Of a stretch of 64,000 bases of DNA, positions 26,739 through 36,725 are shown in pieces. A program made the position numbers and the translations under genes. Positions within the stretch are counted from its first letter, which is position 1. The number at the start of each line of letters is the position of its first letter. Source of the DNA: Daphnia pulex (lineage: Eukaryota; Arthropoda; Branchiopoda; Diplostraca; Daphniidae); NCBI RefSeq assembly GCF_021134715.1, contig NC_060025.1, forward strand, positions 2,294,001 through 2,358,000. Direction: 5' to 3'. Under the pieces are notes generated by a model, which saw nothing but the letters and a program-made list of their open reading frames with translations, did not search any database and was not told the DNA's origin.

Positions 26739-28674
26739 TGGTTTATTAATTCCTTTCGTCTTTATTCGCTGCAACAACATTTTCTTTGAACAAGTTTCGA
26801 TTTTCCCTGCGAAATGATATTTACAGCAGTATAGCTGCTGCTGCTGCTGCCGTATACATTTGTATTAAAAGAGAATAGAAAAATACCAGTCACGTTCATC
26901 CAACAGGGCCTGTCTTTCGTAACATATAAAACCTCTTTCTGACGTGGACGCGACGCGAGCTCGCCTTTCTTTTTTGTCGATGCCAACTGAGGCTGAACAG
27001 CATCGGGCAAAAGGATATAATACATGCTGTCTTTCTCACTAGAGTTCTAGCTCTTTTCTGATATCTTTTGTGCCGGTCTGGGACCCCCTAATTGGATCAG
27101 ACGCCGACCTTCTGTAACAGACTACATTTTCTATCCTCCTTTTTTTTTATTTCGGGCCTATTTCTTTTCTCTCGTCTCCAATTTTCCTCGTCCCGACTTA
27201 ACAGTCCTCATTTGATTACGACGAGAGACATCCGGCCACACACACACAGCAAGCACAGAAAAGATTCAAAGAAATGTGCTGGGGGGAAATTTTGCTACGA
27301 AGGAAATGATGAGTATGTTTTTACCTTGGAATGGGTTTTAGGGAGTTGCACGTTGGAATATCATCTGTGATGTGGCTGCTGGGCAGTAGTCACCAAAGCA
27401 CGAAACAATGTATTCTGGAAGTGGACTCTGGTTAGTTGGGCTTTTGGCTCGTTCTGTTTCACAAAGTTCAGGAAGGTTTATCACTGCTGTTGGAGTTTTA
27501 GTCGAGACTGTTGCACTTTTAATTTGCCTTCTTTTTAATACTGCCAATGAGTTGGCCAAACAGTTTCAGAGCCATGCTGTAACAAATGGGTTCATTCACA
27601 GATAGTAGATAGATTATGAAATTCGTTGATTCACTTCAAGACCCGAGTAACGTTGTATAAATGAAACGTGGAGATGAATTCGACTTGCTAATGAGTCAGA
27701 AAGTGATAAATTGATGCTAGTCCACACACCATTCACATTGCACAACCATTATGACACATTGAATTCAGATTTTTCTCCATGAAGCAATTTGTCGATTCAC
27801 CATTCTAAAAATATGTTTCAATTCGTCACCCACTGATTACCTGCCTTCTCGCTGACTTCTGAATAATGACGAAACCAAATTGATGGCGACTCAGCACGAG
27901 GTTTCTCGCGCCAAAAAATTTGCACAAGGCAAAATATGTTCCACTTCGCCATCTGGTGTTCATGATTTACAATATTAGTCCACTTACCGATTAGGAATCT
28001 CATTTTTCGACCGAAAATGTAATTATAGTAAAGTACTAGTGCACCTAACAGAATAATGGCGCATTTGTATAAAATGAATTTAGAAAAAAAAAGAGCAACC
28101 TACGCATCTTATTTTCTATGAATAACCAGATAGTGTAGGCGGATGGTGGACGGGGAAAATGGCTTCGTTCAGATTAAATCACAGTCGTCCGTCTGTCTCT
28201 TTCCTTTTCCGTTTCTTCCCTTTGAGCAGAGACTAGTCTTGCGTTGAGAAAAGAAAGAAACGAAGTGAAAGTGATGAAGTGTGAAGGGGGTCCGGACACG
28301 ATCACTACTCGTTAGAGAGACACACACACACACTCTACTCAGATAGTAGCCCTTTTCTCCTGTCGTCTTCTCTATTCCTCGCCATAATACGATTTAAGCG
28401 GCAAGGAAATTATATTGACAACAAAAGAAAACGAAAGTTTCGTATATAATTCAATTTCGTCTTGTTATTTTTATGTCAGCAGTGATGGCAACCGAAAATT
28501 GAAAAGGCAATTCCGTTCTTATTTATACTCTTAACATAGTTTCGAGCTATGTAAAACGAAGGGCATCTTCAGATTTGGTTATTCCATAGCCGACGATGCT
28601 TAACAAGTTGGATCCTGTACAAAAATATAACTACACATTAATCGATGCTCAATAATAAAAATAAATAAGACACT

Positions 28675-28680
28675 TTTATT
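28675..28680 (-). promoter_or_regulatory. AATAAA poly(A) signal overlapping the PINX1 stop codon
   Basis: On the minus strand the coding end reads GGT AAA TAA AAG, so AATAAA overlaps the TAA stop. If used, the 3' UTR would be only a few tens of bases. No other canonical hexamer was seen in the next 80 bases. Confidence 0.5.
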
Positions 28681-30780
28681 TACCTACGAACTGGTCGAAT
28701 TTGGCTTGCATTAACCTTCGGTTGATTTTCTGGCTAACTCTAACACTGTCATTTAGATTGAAGTTTTGCAGTATATTCAGGTTGTCTCCATTTTCTGTTT
28801 CAATTACCTCTTCTGTTGAAATTGTTGACATGTCCTTTATTCGGGATCCGTCCAGTTCTTGTTGGGAGTCATCAGGTTTTTTGTCCGCTTCACGAGGCAA
28901 CTGATCTGCTGAACACACTTTTTTGTCAATATTTTTTTTGTCTTTAGTCGGTTCTTCGGTTGACTGCACAGCACCAACGTCATCTTGTTTAACATTGACC
29001 GCCGCTACTTTGTCAGTCGCGTCACTGGCTCTCCTCTTCTTGCTTTTGTCTTTAGTTGAATTAACTTGTGCATTTTGGCTGGGCTCGTCCTCCTTGACGT
29101 TGGTTTCAGGAGTTTCTTCTACGCTGGCCTTGTTCTTCTTATTCTTTTTAGACACTCGAGCCTCGTTCTGAATCGATACGACTTCTTCGGAGGGTTTACT
29201 TTTAATTTCCTCGACAAGTTTCGATTCAAATTCGATTTCTTCTATTTTTCGAAATGTCCCGGGAGCCTCTTCGTCTCCTTTTTTATTCTTCTTCTTTTTC
29301 TTCTTCGAGGGTTGCTCACCGTCACTGACGCCATTCTGAATAATTTCACCAGCAGTCGGTTCGTTTTCTATCAAAGAGTTTTCCATCTTAGTATATTTCT
29401 CAGTGGGAGCTTCTTCTTCATTTTTCTTACTCTTCTTTTTCTTCTTTTTAGAGGGTGGCTCCTCCTCGTTTTGTACCACTTCAATCGCGACTTCCAACGT
29501 TTTATTCTTCTTTGATTTCTTAACTTTGGGTTCGATTACTTCAACAGTCTCTTCAACTGCTTCTGGTTCTTCTTGTTTCTTGAACTTTTTCTTCTTCTTT
29601 TTAGATTCGGGTTGCGTATTTGGGTCCTCTTCACCAATTTGCATTATTTCAGGTTGGCTAATAACTTCTTCGATTTTTCTTTTCTTTGATTTTTTTATTT
29701 TGACGGGTTCAGCTTCAATCACCGGCTCGGGGATTACCTCTTCAAATTGTTCCTTATCATTTTTCTTCTTCTTCTTTTTCTTTGTTTCAAGATTGTCGAG
29801 TACTTCTTCAGTTATGGGCAATGGCTCCGACGGGACGTCAATGGATTCTTCCTCAAGCTTCTTGGACTTTTTCTTCTTCTTTTTAATTCGACTCTCTTCT
29901 GCCGCTTCCTCCAGCACAATTATTTCGTTTTTCAAGATTTTCTCCTTCGAACAGAATTCTTTAACAATGTTGAGGTCTTCGTTGATTCGCACACGCTTTT
30001 CACCATTAGTCGAATCATTCAAAGAGAGATTTTGCTCATCGTTACCGTTGGCCAAGTACTGAAGCTGTTTCTCTTTGGCAGCTGCCATTTTTGCTGCAAA
30101 ATATTCCTGGATACTTCCCCTCTGTATGGTTGTGACTCCGTGCAAATGCTCTACGCTGCCATTACTGCTTTCGATTGGTTCCTCCGGCACCTTTTCTTCC
30201 TGGTTAACCTCGACGACGGCCCGTTTACCAAGAATGCACGCCATGTCTGATGCACTGTAGCGACTCAAATCTTTGCCTCTTGTAAACTTGTGGTAGTGGA
30301 CACGGGTTTTTGAGCTTTTGGAGCGAACTTCCAAGCTCTTTATTGGTATGGGTTCAGATTCATCCACAGGAGTAAGGTTGCCATTTAAAGCACCAAGAAT
30401 GTTGTTGAATTCTTCTCGGTGAGCCACCCATTGGTCATCTTTGGCCTCATAGCCAACTCCCTCAGCATCATTTTTGTACTTGAGCCTGATAGGCTCCAAA
30501 TCTCCTTGTTCATCACGACCAAGACCTTTGCCTTTGGCCCATCCCATTTTCTCCAACAGCTTCTGCCCAATTTTGGTGTCATCTGTATCATAATTTACAG
30601 AATTAGCTTTCATTCTTCGACAAAAAATCTCAACAGATCCTCATAGATTCTCAACAAGAGCTCTAAAACAATGCAACCTAATGATAAGAAAATTTTACAA
30701 AATTTACCATTGGACCACTGCTTTCCACGAGGATTCAAACTCCACTTCTTTTTTCGCTTTGGTTCAGCTAACATTGCCAT
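28676..30780 (-). CDS. PINX1: PINX1-like G-patch protein (telomerase inhibitor / nucleolar), 659 aa
   Basis: Exons are 30780..30708 (73 nt) and 30582..28676 (1907 nt), giving 1980 nt in frame. The N-terminus MAMLAEPKRKKKWSLNPRG matches the PINX1 start, and the splice rebuilds SNDDTKIGQ. A G-patch follows (about residues 25-70: KMGWAKGKGLGRDEQG). Two further PINX1 landmarks are RVHYHKFTRGKDLSRY and IQEYFAAKMAA. In other animals PINX1 binds telomerase and TRF1 and acts in nucleoli, with a role in rRNA maturation. This protein is about twice the human length. The extra sequence is a run of acidic segments alternating with blocks of six or so lysines followed by SKK or NKK. The first ATG of exon 1 is used; upstream in-frame codons lack an ATG. 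The identity is strong at the N-terminal half; the lysine-rich tail is low-complexity. Confidence 0.92.
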
Positions 30781-31559
30781 GTTGGATGTGTAAGTAGACA
30801 ACAAAAATTGCTCAACTGTCAATGGATTTTTCCAATTGTAGATGCTAGTCTGAAAATTACAGAATCAAGGAATTAGATGTAAATTCATCTACAACGCTTT
30901 ATTCATGCATACTTTGAAACACCTGTCAGAAGTTCACTAGTCATACAACGACAAAACTAGCATGTGTAATAGGAGTCAATTTGTTATATATAAAATGTCA
31001 CCAGCACACAATTGTCAAAAAGTTTCCTTCACTGTAGTTGTTAGTTGTTTTTCGAAAAATGATGTTCAATGAAGTTGGTGAATCCACGTGTAATGTTGAA
31101 TTACATACCACGCACCATGCAGTTTCAATGAGGCGCAGTGCGCAGAAGACAACCAGCAGACTAAAAGACTAAAGTGGACGTTGCTATTGACGACGAAAGC
31201 AGCGCTAATAGCGGATGACGTAAGAAACGCAAAGGCACCGGGAATATACAAAAAGGAAAAAAAAAAAAACATGTAGGACAATCATTTTCCGAGTGTGGAA
31301 TTGTTTGGGAACTACAGAAACAATTCGTTTTCCATTTAAACATTAAAAGACAAAACGGTGGAAAAATGTGCCAATATCTATAGATAATAACGATGATGAC
31401 GAATCAGAAAAACCATTTGTCCGTAGTTGTTAAAAAAAAGACAATGAGTTGTTTTCAAAAGATGTCATTGACAGGTCTGCTTCCTGTCCACCACACAATG
31501 GAAAATTTAGACATTTAGTTCCAACTTCCTGTGCGGTATGGCCTCTATTGAATTAAACG
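30781..31559. other. Spacer between PINX1 (-) and the Cys-rich gene (+)
   Basis: This divergent intergenic stretch should contain the PINX1 5' UTR and promoter. On the minus strand an acceptor-like TTTTCAG lies near 30850, suggesting a non-coding 5' exon upstream. No coding sequence recognised. Confidence 0.55.
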
Positions 31560-31598
31560 TATAAATATGATCATCGAAGAGTGGCAGATTGTCATTTT
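31560..31598 (+). promoter_or_regulatory. Candidate TATA box and initiator of the Cys-rich protein gene
   Basis: TATAAAT lies at 31560-31566. A TCATTT initiator-like element follows at 31592-31597, 34 bases from the TATA start to the candidate +1 A. This puts a start site about 130 bp before the ATG at 31727. Inference from motif spacing only. Confidence 0.4.
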
Positions 31599-31726
31599 TT
31601 TAGTTGTGTGTGCACGAACTGGCACGAACAACGACGTAAGGGTCGGTAATGTCATCGAAAATGAGGAATTCAATCATGGTCTGGCTTTACTAATTTGTCT
31701 AAGATATACAATGAAATTTATAAGAA

Positions 31727-32105
31727 ATGTTTTTACAGTTTTTATTGGTACTCTACTTAATGGCAGCGAAAATGTCTGAATGTGGCCCACTAATTGAAGA
31801 AAGAAATTTTGGATTGGAATGTAAGTTGTTGCTGTCAAAATTTCATTCCTTGATTGACGGGTTCAAAACTTTCTTGATTAATCGAGAACTTTTTTGTTTT
31901 AACAGATCCAATATGTAACTTCTCTGTGCCTTGCTCGGATCCTCGAACATTTTGCGGATCCAATACAGAAGTCATAACTAGATGGTTTGTCGGATCTAGA
32001 TGCTATCCCAAAAAGTTGTACCTGGGACTTTGCAATCATTCAGTCGTGTGTATGTCAGGAATATGTAACGTCATAGCTTTCGGCATTGGCTTTTGCTCCT
32101 ACTAA
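31727..32105 (+). CDS. Small secreted cysteine-rich protein, 97 aa, family unknown
   Basis: Exons are 31727..31820 (94 nt) and 31906..32105 (200 nt), joined at phase 1 across an 85-bp intron (GTAAGT...AACAG). The start MFLQFLLVLYLMAAK is a good signal peptide, with likely cleavage just before or after KMS. The remainder has nine cysteines in about 80 residues, with gaps of roughly 15, 5, 6, 15, 9, 5, 4 and 9 residues. The C-terminus is GFGIGFCSY-like (IAFGIGFCSY). I do not recognise the family. The size, secretion signal and disulfide-rich body suggest an extracellular effector or structural peptide, but no function is supported. An alternative splice (donor 31636, acceptor 31738) would remove the signal-peptide ATG, so the unspliced 5' form is preferred. 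An ATTAAA-type poly(A) signal lies near 32195. Confidence 0.75.
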
Positions 32106-32852
32106 ATCTAATCAAGAATATTATCATATGATAATCTTATATATATTATGTACACTATTCCCAGACGCACAATTTAATGATATCCTATGAAAGAAAATTA
32201 AATTTTCGTTCAAGTCATGGAGTCACAACATTTTCATTACTATTCACATAAAATGCACAGCGCTGTATCTCTAAAAATGAGAATCCCCAGCATCTGAAAT
32301 GCATGCCCACCATTCCGCTATCATTGTGAATTGTGATTGATTAAAGTTAAAATATACTTTTAATTGCATTTCTTTTTAAATCGGCCCTAGAAGAAAATTA
32401 AGAGATTGGATTACAGGACTATTCACTCCCCTGCACTTCTCCTTGCTCAGAGATGGCGCTTGCGCACAATTAAAAAGAAGTCATACATGAATTAATAAAT
32501 GGATTTTTATCACAATATAATTATTAGTTGGAAGAGAAATTAGTTTTTTTGCTTGTTACTGTAGCGTTAGACGCAATGCTTTGCATCGATTTCCTTATTA
32601 ACCGTTATTCGTGATGGTATTCACGACGAGATTCACGGCCCTCCGGATAGAGTACGCTTGTACCGAAGCGTCATTTTGTAGCAGACTGGATCTGAAAAAA
32701 AGTTATTGACTTGTGTTTTTGTGTTGTTTGTTTGAGTTTTTGTTTTAAAAACAGTGGGTTCGTTTATAGGGAATTAAGGATAGTCTTTCATTTTTCACAC
32801 TGAATACTGTGAATAAAATCATTTTAAACCTTCGCTCCGTACAGTTTGAAAT
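32106..32852. other. Spacer before the MADF-BESS gene
   Basis: AT-rich intergenic DNA holding the 3' end of the Cys-rich gene and the upstream region of the MADF-BESS gene. No ORF with recognisable features. Confidence 0.6.
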
Positions 32853-33932
32853 ATGGAGTTTGATGATGAACGGTTTTTGACTTTAGTGTTTCAATATCCT
32901 TGCATATACGACAACCACGATCCCAATTATAAAAATGCAGACAGCAGAGAAATCTGCTGGGCAGACATAGGAAATGAAATTCACTGCAGTGGTGAGTGAA
33001 ATTATTTTGCCTTTGTTGTAGGCCTAAAGATGTGCATTTGGATTTATTTTTATTGCATGGTAGAACTTGTTTGTCTCACAGTAAGATTGCTTTACTTGTC
33101 CTACAGATACAGAATTTCTTAAAAAGAGATGGGATATATCCAAAGAAAAATTTCGAAGAATAAGAAAAAAAATGATTCGGTCTGATCAGCCCAGTTTCGC
33201 AAATGAGTGGCCATTGTATCATGTGATGCACAATTACTTTGATCAATTCATTAAAACCAGAAAGTAATGAAGCAATGTAACTAAATTTTATCAAAAAATA
33301 TGCCCATCAAATTCCAACAAACTGCTTTCAATTTAGTCGACTTCGTGCCTCTGACAGAAGAGAGATGGAGAACTGCCACCAAACTGAACTAGGTGCCCAC
33401 CATTCTGATAGCTCACTATTGGTGGAGTCAAAATTGTTTGTATCTTCACATCCATATGTTCATCATGAGCTTCCACAACCTGGTTCAGCAGTCTGTGTTG
33501 ATGGAGGAGGTGAAACATCATCCTTTGTTTCCCCCAGCCCAGCCTCTAGCCCTGATCATCATTCAGACAACAACTTAGGTAGGAATATTTCTAAGTTGGT
33601 TTAGTTTTGAACTTTTTAATTAATATTATTTTTCTTGTTCAGTTGAAGTATCATTAAGAACTCCAAAGTCCAAAAAACTCAAAAGAAATTCTTCAGAAGG
33701 AAACTCTTCAGCTTTAATATGTGAAGCAATGAAAATATGGAGTGATTCTATCCAGCAGTCTCAAAGAAACAATGCAGCTTCCATATCTCCAGTAAACAGC
33801 TCCACTGACGAAATAACTTTGTACTGTCTAAGTTACGCGGCGAGACTCAAAACACTTCCATCAGAAGCTGTTGATGATATCCGCTGTCAAATGGAATCTC
33901 TTATGAGGGAAGCGCGACTGAAATTTAAGTGA
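32853..33932 (+). CDS. MADF-BESS domain transcriptional regulator, 275 aa
   Basis: Exons are 32853..32991, 33107..33263, 33337..33578 and 33643..33932, summing to 828 nt in frame. Residues about 5-95 form a MADF (Myb/SANT-like) domain: RFLTLVFQYPCIYD, then WADIGNEI, KKRWDISKEKFRRIRKK and WPLYHVMHNYFDQF. The middle is Ser/Pro/His-rich. The C-terminal 45 residues (ITLYCLSYAARLKTLP to REARLKFK) are a BESS motif, the protein-protein interaction module of Adf-1-type proteins. Such proteins bind DNA through MADF and act as sequence-specific regulators or chromatin-associated factors. The family is large and lineage-expanded in arthropods, so no orthologue is named. An AATAAA poly(A) signal lies 19 bases after the stop (33951-33956). 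Confidence 0.9.
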
Positions 33933-34514
33933 AATATAAACGAGCCATTGAATAAATCCGTGTTTTTTTTTAGGACTTCATTTTTCAAAGCTATTCAATA
34001 ACGTTAAAGCTTAATTTGCCATTTTACATTATAAGGAAAGCTAAATCATTTGCTTTAATGTGAAATTACAGATCACAAACTTTACGTATTATTTGAGTTA
34101 TAGATATACACTTGAATTGGGATCTGTGACTCTTGAATATATTAGTAATATATTGTAAATTTGTAAATTTGGTTTTTATTTCAAGACGGCTAGTCACGGT
34201 TCATGGTGAACTCGCTAATACATTCAACAACTAATAATTATGCAACATTTGTTTAAAACTTGTATCATTTCTGGTGTAATCGAATTATTCGAATATTCGG
34301 GAAAATTCTCCCCGTGCAAGGAATAGAAATAGAATCTAAAATAGCAATTCAAGGAAGACGCTGCAAATCAAATTTTCAAACAAAGAAAACAAAAATTTGT
34401 TAAATAATTTTAGGAAATCTGACAACGGTACAACTCTATAATATTTTGTTGTGTTTTGCGTGTTGGATTGTGTCTGCTGTAACTGTGGTTTTCCCGTTTT
34501 TTCACGCTCCCACA
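33933..34514. other. Spacer between MADF-BESS and SIRT4 genes
   Basis: Contains the MADF-BESS poly(A) site and the SIRT4 upstream region. No coding sequence or clear promoter motif recognised. Confidence 0.6.
33951..33956 (+). promoter_or_regulatory. Poly(A) signal AATAAA of the MADF-BESS gene
   Basis: A canonical hexamer 19 bases after the TGA stop, followed by a T-rich downstream element. Confidence 0.6.
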
Positions 34515-35504
34515 ATGAGAAAGTCGTTTGGTTGTCTCATTAATTTTACCAGGGGGAACGCCAACTTATCTTTTGTACCTCATCATGAAGCGGTTATTGA
34601 AAGCCAGCTTGAAAAACTGCAAGTACTTATTGACAGCTCAACTAACGTCTTGATTTTAACTGGAGCGGGACTTTCTACTGAGAGTGGGATTCCTGATTAT
34701 CGTTCAGAATCAGTTGGTCTGTATGCCCGCAGCAATCACCGTCCTATCCAACATCAAGATTTCATGAAATTCAAACATGTCAGGCAAAGGTATTGGGCAA
34801 GAAATTTTGTTGGTTGGCCTATGTTTTCAAATGTTCAACCGAATGCCTCACATCAAATTTTAGCTGACTGGGAACGACAGGGGAAAATTTCTAGCATAAC
34901 AACTCAAAACGTTGATAGACTCCACCACAAAGCTGGAAGCAAAGCTGTTGTTGAATTGCATGGCTGTGCACATGAAGTTAAATGTATGAAATGCAACTAT
35001 GAAATATCAAGGCATGATTTTCAATCCACATTGATTGAACTAAATCCTTTATTATCTGTTCAAAATATAGAAATCAGGCCTGATGCTGATGTCGAACTAT
35101 CACAGGTAGTAATAATGCACAAAATAAATTTCTGTATCCTTTTTTTTAGTTTTTCTTTTGTTTCTCATTGCTTCAAGGAATTAATTAACACCTTCCGTAT
35201 TCCACATTGCCAACAGTGTCGTGACGAAGTCAACGGGTTCTTTAAACCAAACATTGTTTTTTTCGGAGATAATGTTCCAAAATCGAGAGTAGAATTTGTG
35301 TTCTCACAGTTACAATCTAGCGACTGCCTTCTAGTCCTCGGGTCATCGCTACATGTGTATTCTGGATACCGGTTCATTGTTCGAGCGTCTGAGCTTGGAA
35401 TTCCCTCAGCTATTGTTAACATCGGCCCCACTAGAGGCGATAAATTTGCCAGTGTGAAACTCAATGCAAAATGTAGTGAAGTCCTTAAAAAAATTTGTAT
35501 ATAA
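34515..35504 (+). CDS. SIRT4: Mitochondrial sirtuin, SIRT4-type NAD-dependent deacylase, 305 aa
   Basis: Exons are 34515..35105 and 35178..35504 (918 nt). The ATG at 34515 starts a short basic leader (MRKSFG...), consistent with mitochondrial targeting. NAD-binding motifs are GAGLSTESGIPDYRS (about 50-64) and QNVDRLHH (131-138). The general-base histidine is in VELHG (about H149). The zinc-ribbon has Cys pairs CMKC (157/160) and CQQC after the splice. NIVFFGD and VLGSSLHVYS complete the Rossmann fold. The length matches SIRT4 (human 314). Class II sirtuins of this type have lipoamidase, ADP-ribosyl and deacylase activities on mitochondrial metabolic enzymes. The single 72-bp intron is a multiple of three with no stop, so the reading frame runs straight through it; removing it restores the family sequence (LSQ|ELINTFRIPHC). 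Confidence 0.93.
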   Translation: MRKSFGCLINFTRGNANLSFVPHHEAVIESQLEKLQVLIDSSTNVLILTGAGLSTESGIPDYRSESVGLYARSNHRPIQHQDFMKFKHVRQRYWARNFVGWPMFSNVQPNASHQILADWERQGKISSITTQNVDRLHHKAGSKAVVELHGCAHEVKCMKCNYEISRHDFQSTLIELNPLLSVQNIEIRPDADVELSQVVIMHKINFCILFFSFSFVSHCFKELINTFRIPHCQQCRDEVNGFFKPNIVFFGDNVPKSRVEFVFSQLQSSDCLLVLGSSLHVYSGYRFIVRASELGIPSAIVNIGPTRGDKFASVKLNAKCSEVLKKICI

Positions 35505-35878
35505 CATTCTCTATCTAATTCAATATAGTTAAAAGTACGATTCATCGAAACAACTTTGATTTATTGAAAACGGCGCTCTAGCCCCTCCAAGAAAAAAATG
35601 TTTAAAGAAAAATGTTGATGAGACTTTATGGGGAAGAAGTAAATGAAGGAAGAAACATTCAAACTGGATCCTGGAAAAACGAGCGATAGAAAATAGATGA
35701 TGACTAGGAAGGAGTAAAGGGAAATAATATAGAAACAGTAAATGAAATAAGAAAGGTTTGTGCGAGAATACATGGAAATTTGAAAAGAACAAGGTATAAT
35801 CTCAACTCACAAAAGAAAATTTGGGGTCTTCCAGGATACAATAAGGCATATTAATCACATCTCATCGTTAATTTGTCT
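35505..35878. other. Convergent 3' spacer between SIRT4 (+) and RhoGDI (-)
   Basis: Only about 370 bp separate the two stop codons, so the 3' UTRs must be short or overlap. No ORF of interest. Confidence 0.6.
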
Positions 35879-36725
35879 TCAATTCCAATCTTTCTTAATT
35901 TCAAATGACCACTCCCACTTGAGGTGTTCGTTCTGGTCGTCGTCGGTAAATAAAGATGAGACCGTGTAATGCCCACGGTATAATAATCCGGACGGAGCAT
36001 CTTCCAGCGGAGTCGTGTAAGATTGAAGATCCTTCTTAGGGGCATAGCTGTTTGACAAAACAAACAAACAAGAATAGGAATTAGGTTACCTATAATCCAA
36101 TAGAAGAAATGAAGCCATACCTTCCAACCAATGTTGGAAGGTATGGCTTTTCTTATTTGTTTACCTTCCCACCATGTGAGTCATTTTGTCCACTGTTTCA
36201 AAAGAAAACATTAGAAATTAATAAAGTTCTAATACCCAGACAGCACTTTAAATACCTTGAATTCCTTTCCTGTAAGTCTTTTGAATATACTTGAGTCCAG
36301 TAACAATTTCGTGTTGAACGAAAAATTCGATACGAATGCGATACTGTACACCTTCCTTGATGGTAAACACAGTTTGTTTCAGTTGAGAAAGGTCTCCAGA
36401 AAGGTCTAAAGTCTTCTCAGTCTGGCCTTCTGACACAAGAACTAGTTTTTTCACCAAAACCTTTTTAGGATTTCCTGGTTCTTCAATTTTTCAACAGAAA
36501 CCATTTTAGCATTAGGAAATTGCTGGTGCATGAAATTATATAGAAACCTATAACAATGTTTTCAGCAATGGCATTTCCTAACAGGGTTTCCTTGTACTTT
36601 CTTAGACTCTCATCTTCCTGATCTGCTGCCACCAGCTCTCCAATAGATTTAGGTGGTGGTGGAACATAGCTGCTTGCCACTTCATCGTGATGTTCTTCTT
36701 CATGAGGCTGCTCTGCAGATGACAT
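35879..36725 (-). CDS. RhoGDI: Rho GDP-dissociation inhibitor, 199 aa
   Basis: Exons (minus) are 36725..36548, 36480..36256, 36192..36165 and 36047..35879, totalling 600 nt in frame. Exon 3 is a micro-exon of 28 nt. The N-terminal acidic arm (EQPHEEEHHDEVASS) and regulatory helix (ESLRKYKETLLGNA) are followed by the immunoglobulin-like sandwich: KKLVLVSEG, LDLSGDL, EGVQYRIRIEFFVQHEIVTGLKY, THMVGSYAPK, RGHYTVSSLFTDDD and the closing WEWSFEIKKDWN. It extracts prenylated Rho-family GTPases from membranes and blocks GDP release, acting in the cytosol. Length agrees with the family (about 200). The exon 1 donor (ATAG|GTTTCT) is weak, but the join rebuilds the expected frame (IVIEPGNPKKVLV). The third intron carries a perfect hairpin. 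Confidence 0.95.
36112..36149. repeat. Perfect 17-bp inverted repeat with 4-nt loop, in a RhoGDI intron
   Basis: Arms 36112-36128 and 36133-36149 are exact reverse complements (AAGCCATACCTTCCAAC / GTTGGAAGGTATGGCTT) around the loop CAAT. The hairpin lies wholly inside the 117-bp intron between RhoGDI coding exons 3 and 4. Confidence 0.95.

Larger units (their letters stand above)
18297..28675. other. Gene-poor flank upstream of the innexin, repeat-rich
   Basis: The part next to 18297 must hold the innexin 5' UTR and promoter, but I cannot place the transcription start. It contains three copies of a 12-nt unit (18454-18491), (AC)n arrays (19595-19632 and 20331-20348) and a (GCA)8 array (26715-26738). 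The ORFs are low-complexity. From about 27,300 the base composition changes to the AT-rich style of the right half. Some splice-like signals on the minus strand (27,340-28,010) hint at a small unresolved gene, and a plus ORF at 27408-27605 encodes a possible membrane segment. Neither is firm enough to call. Confidence 0.6.

Noticed and set aside
29403..30062. Plus-strand ORF of 219 codons, Phe/Ser-rich
   Set aside because: Antisense shadow of the PINX1 lysine/glutamate-rich tail.
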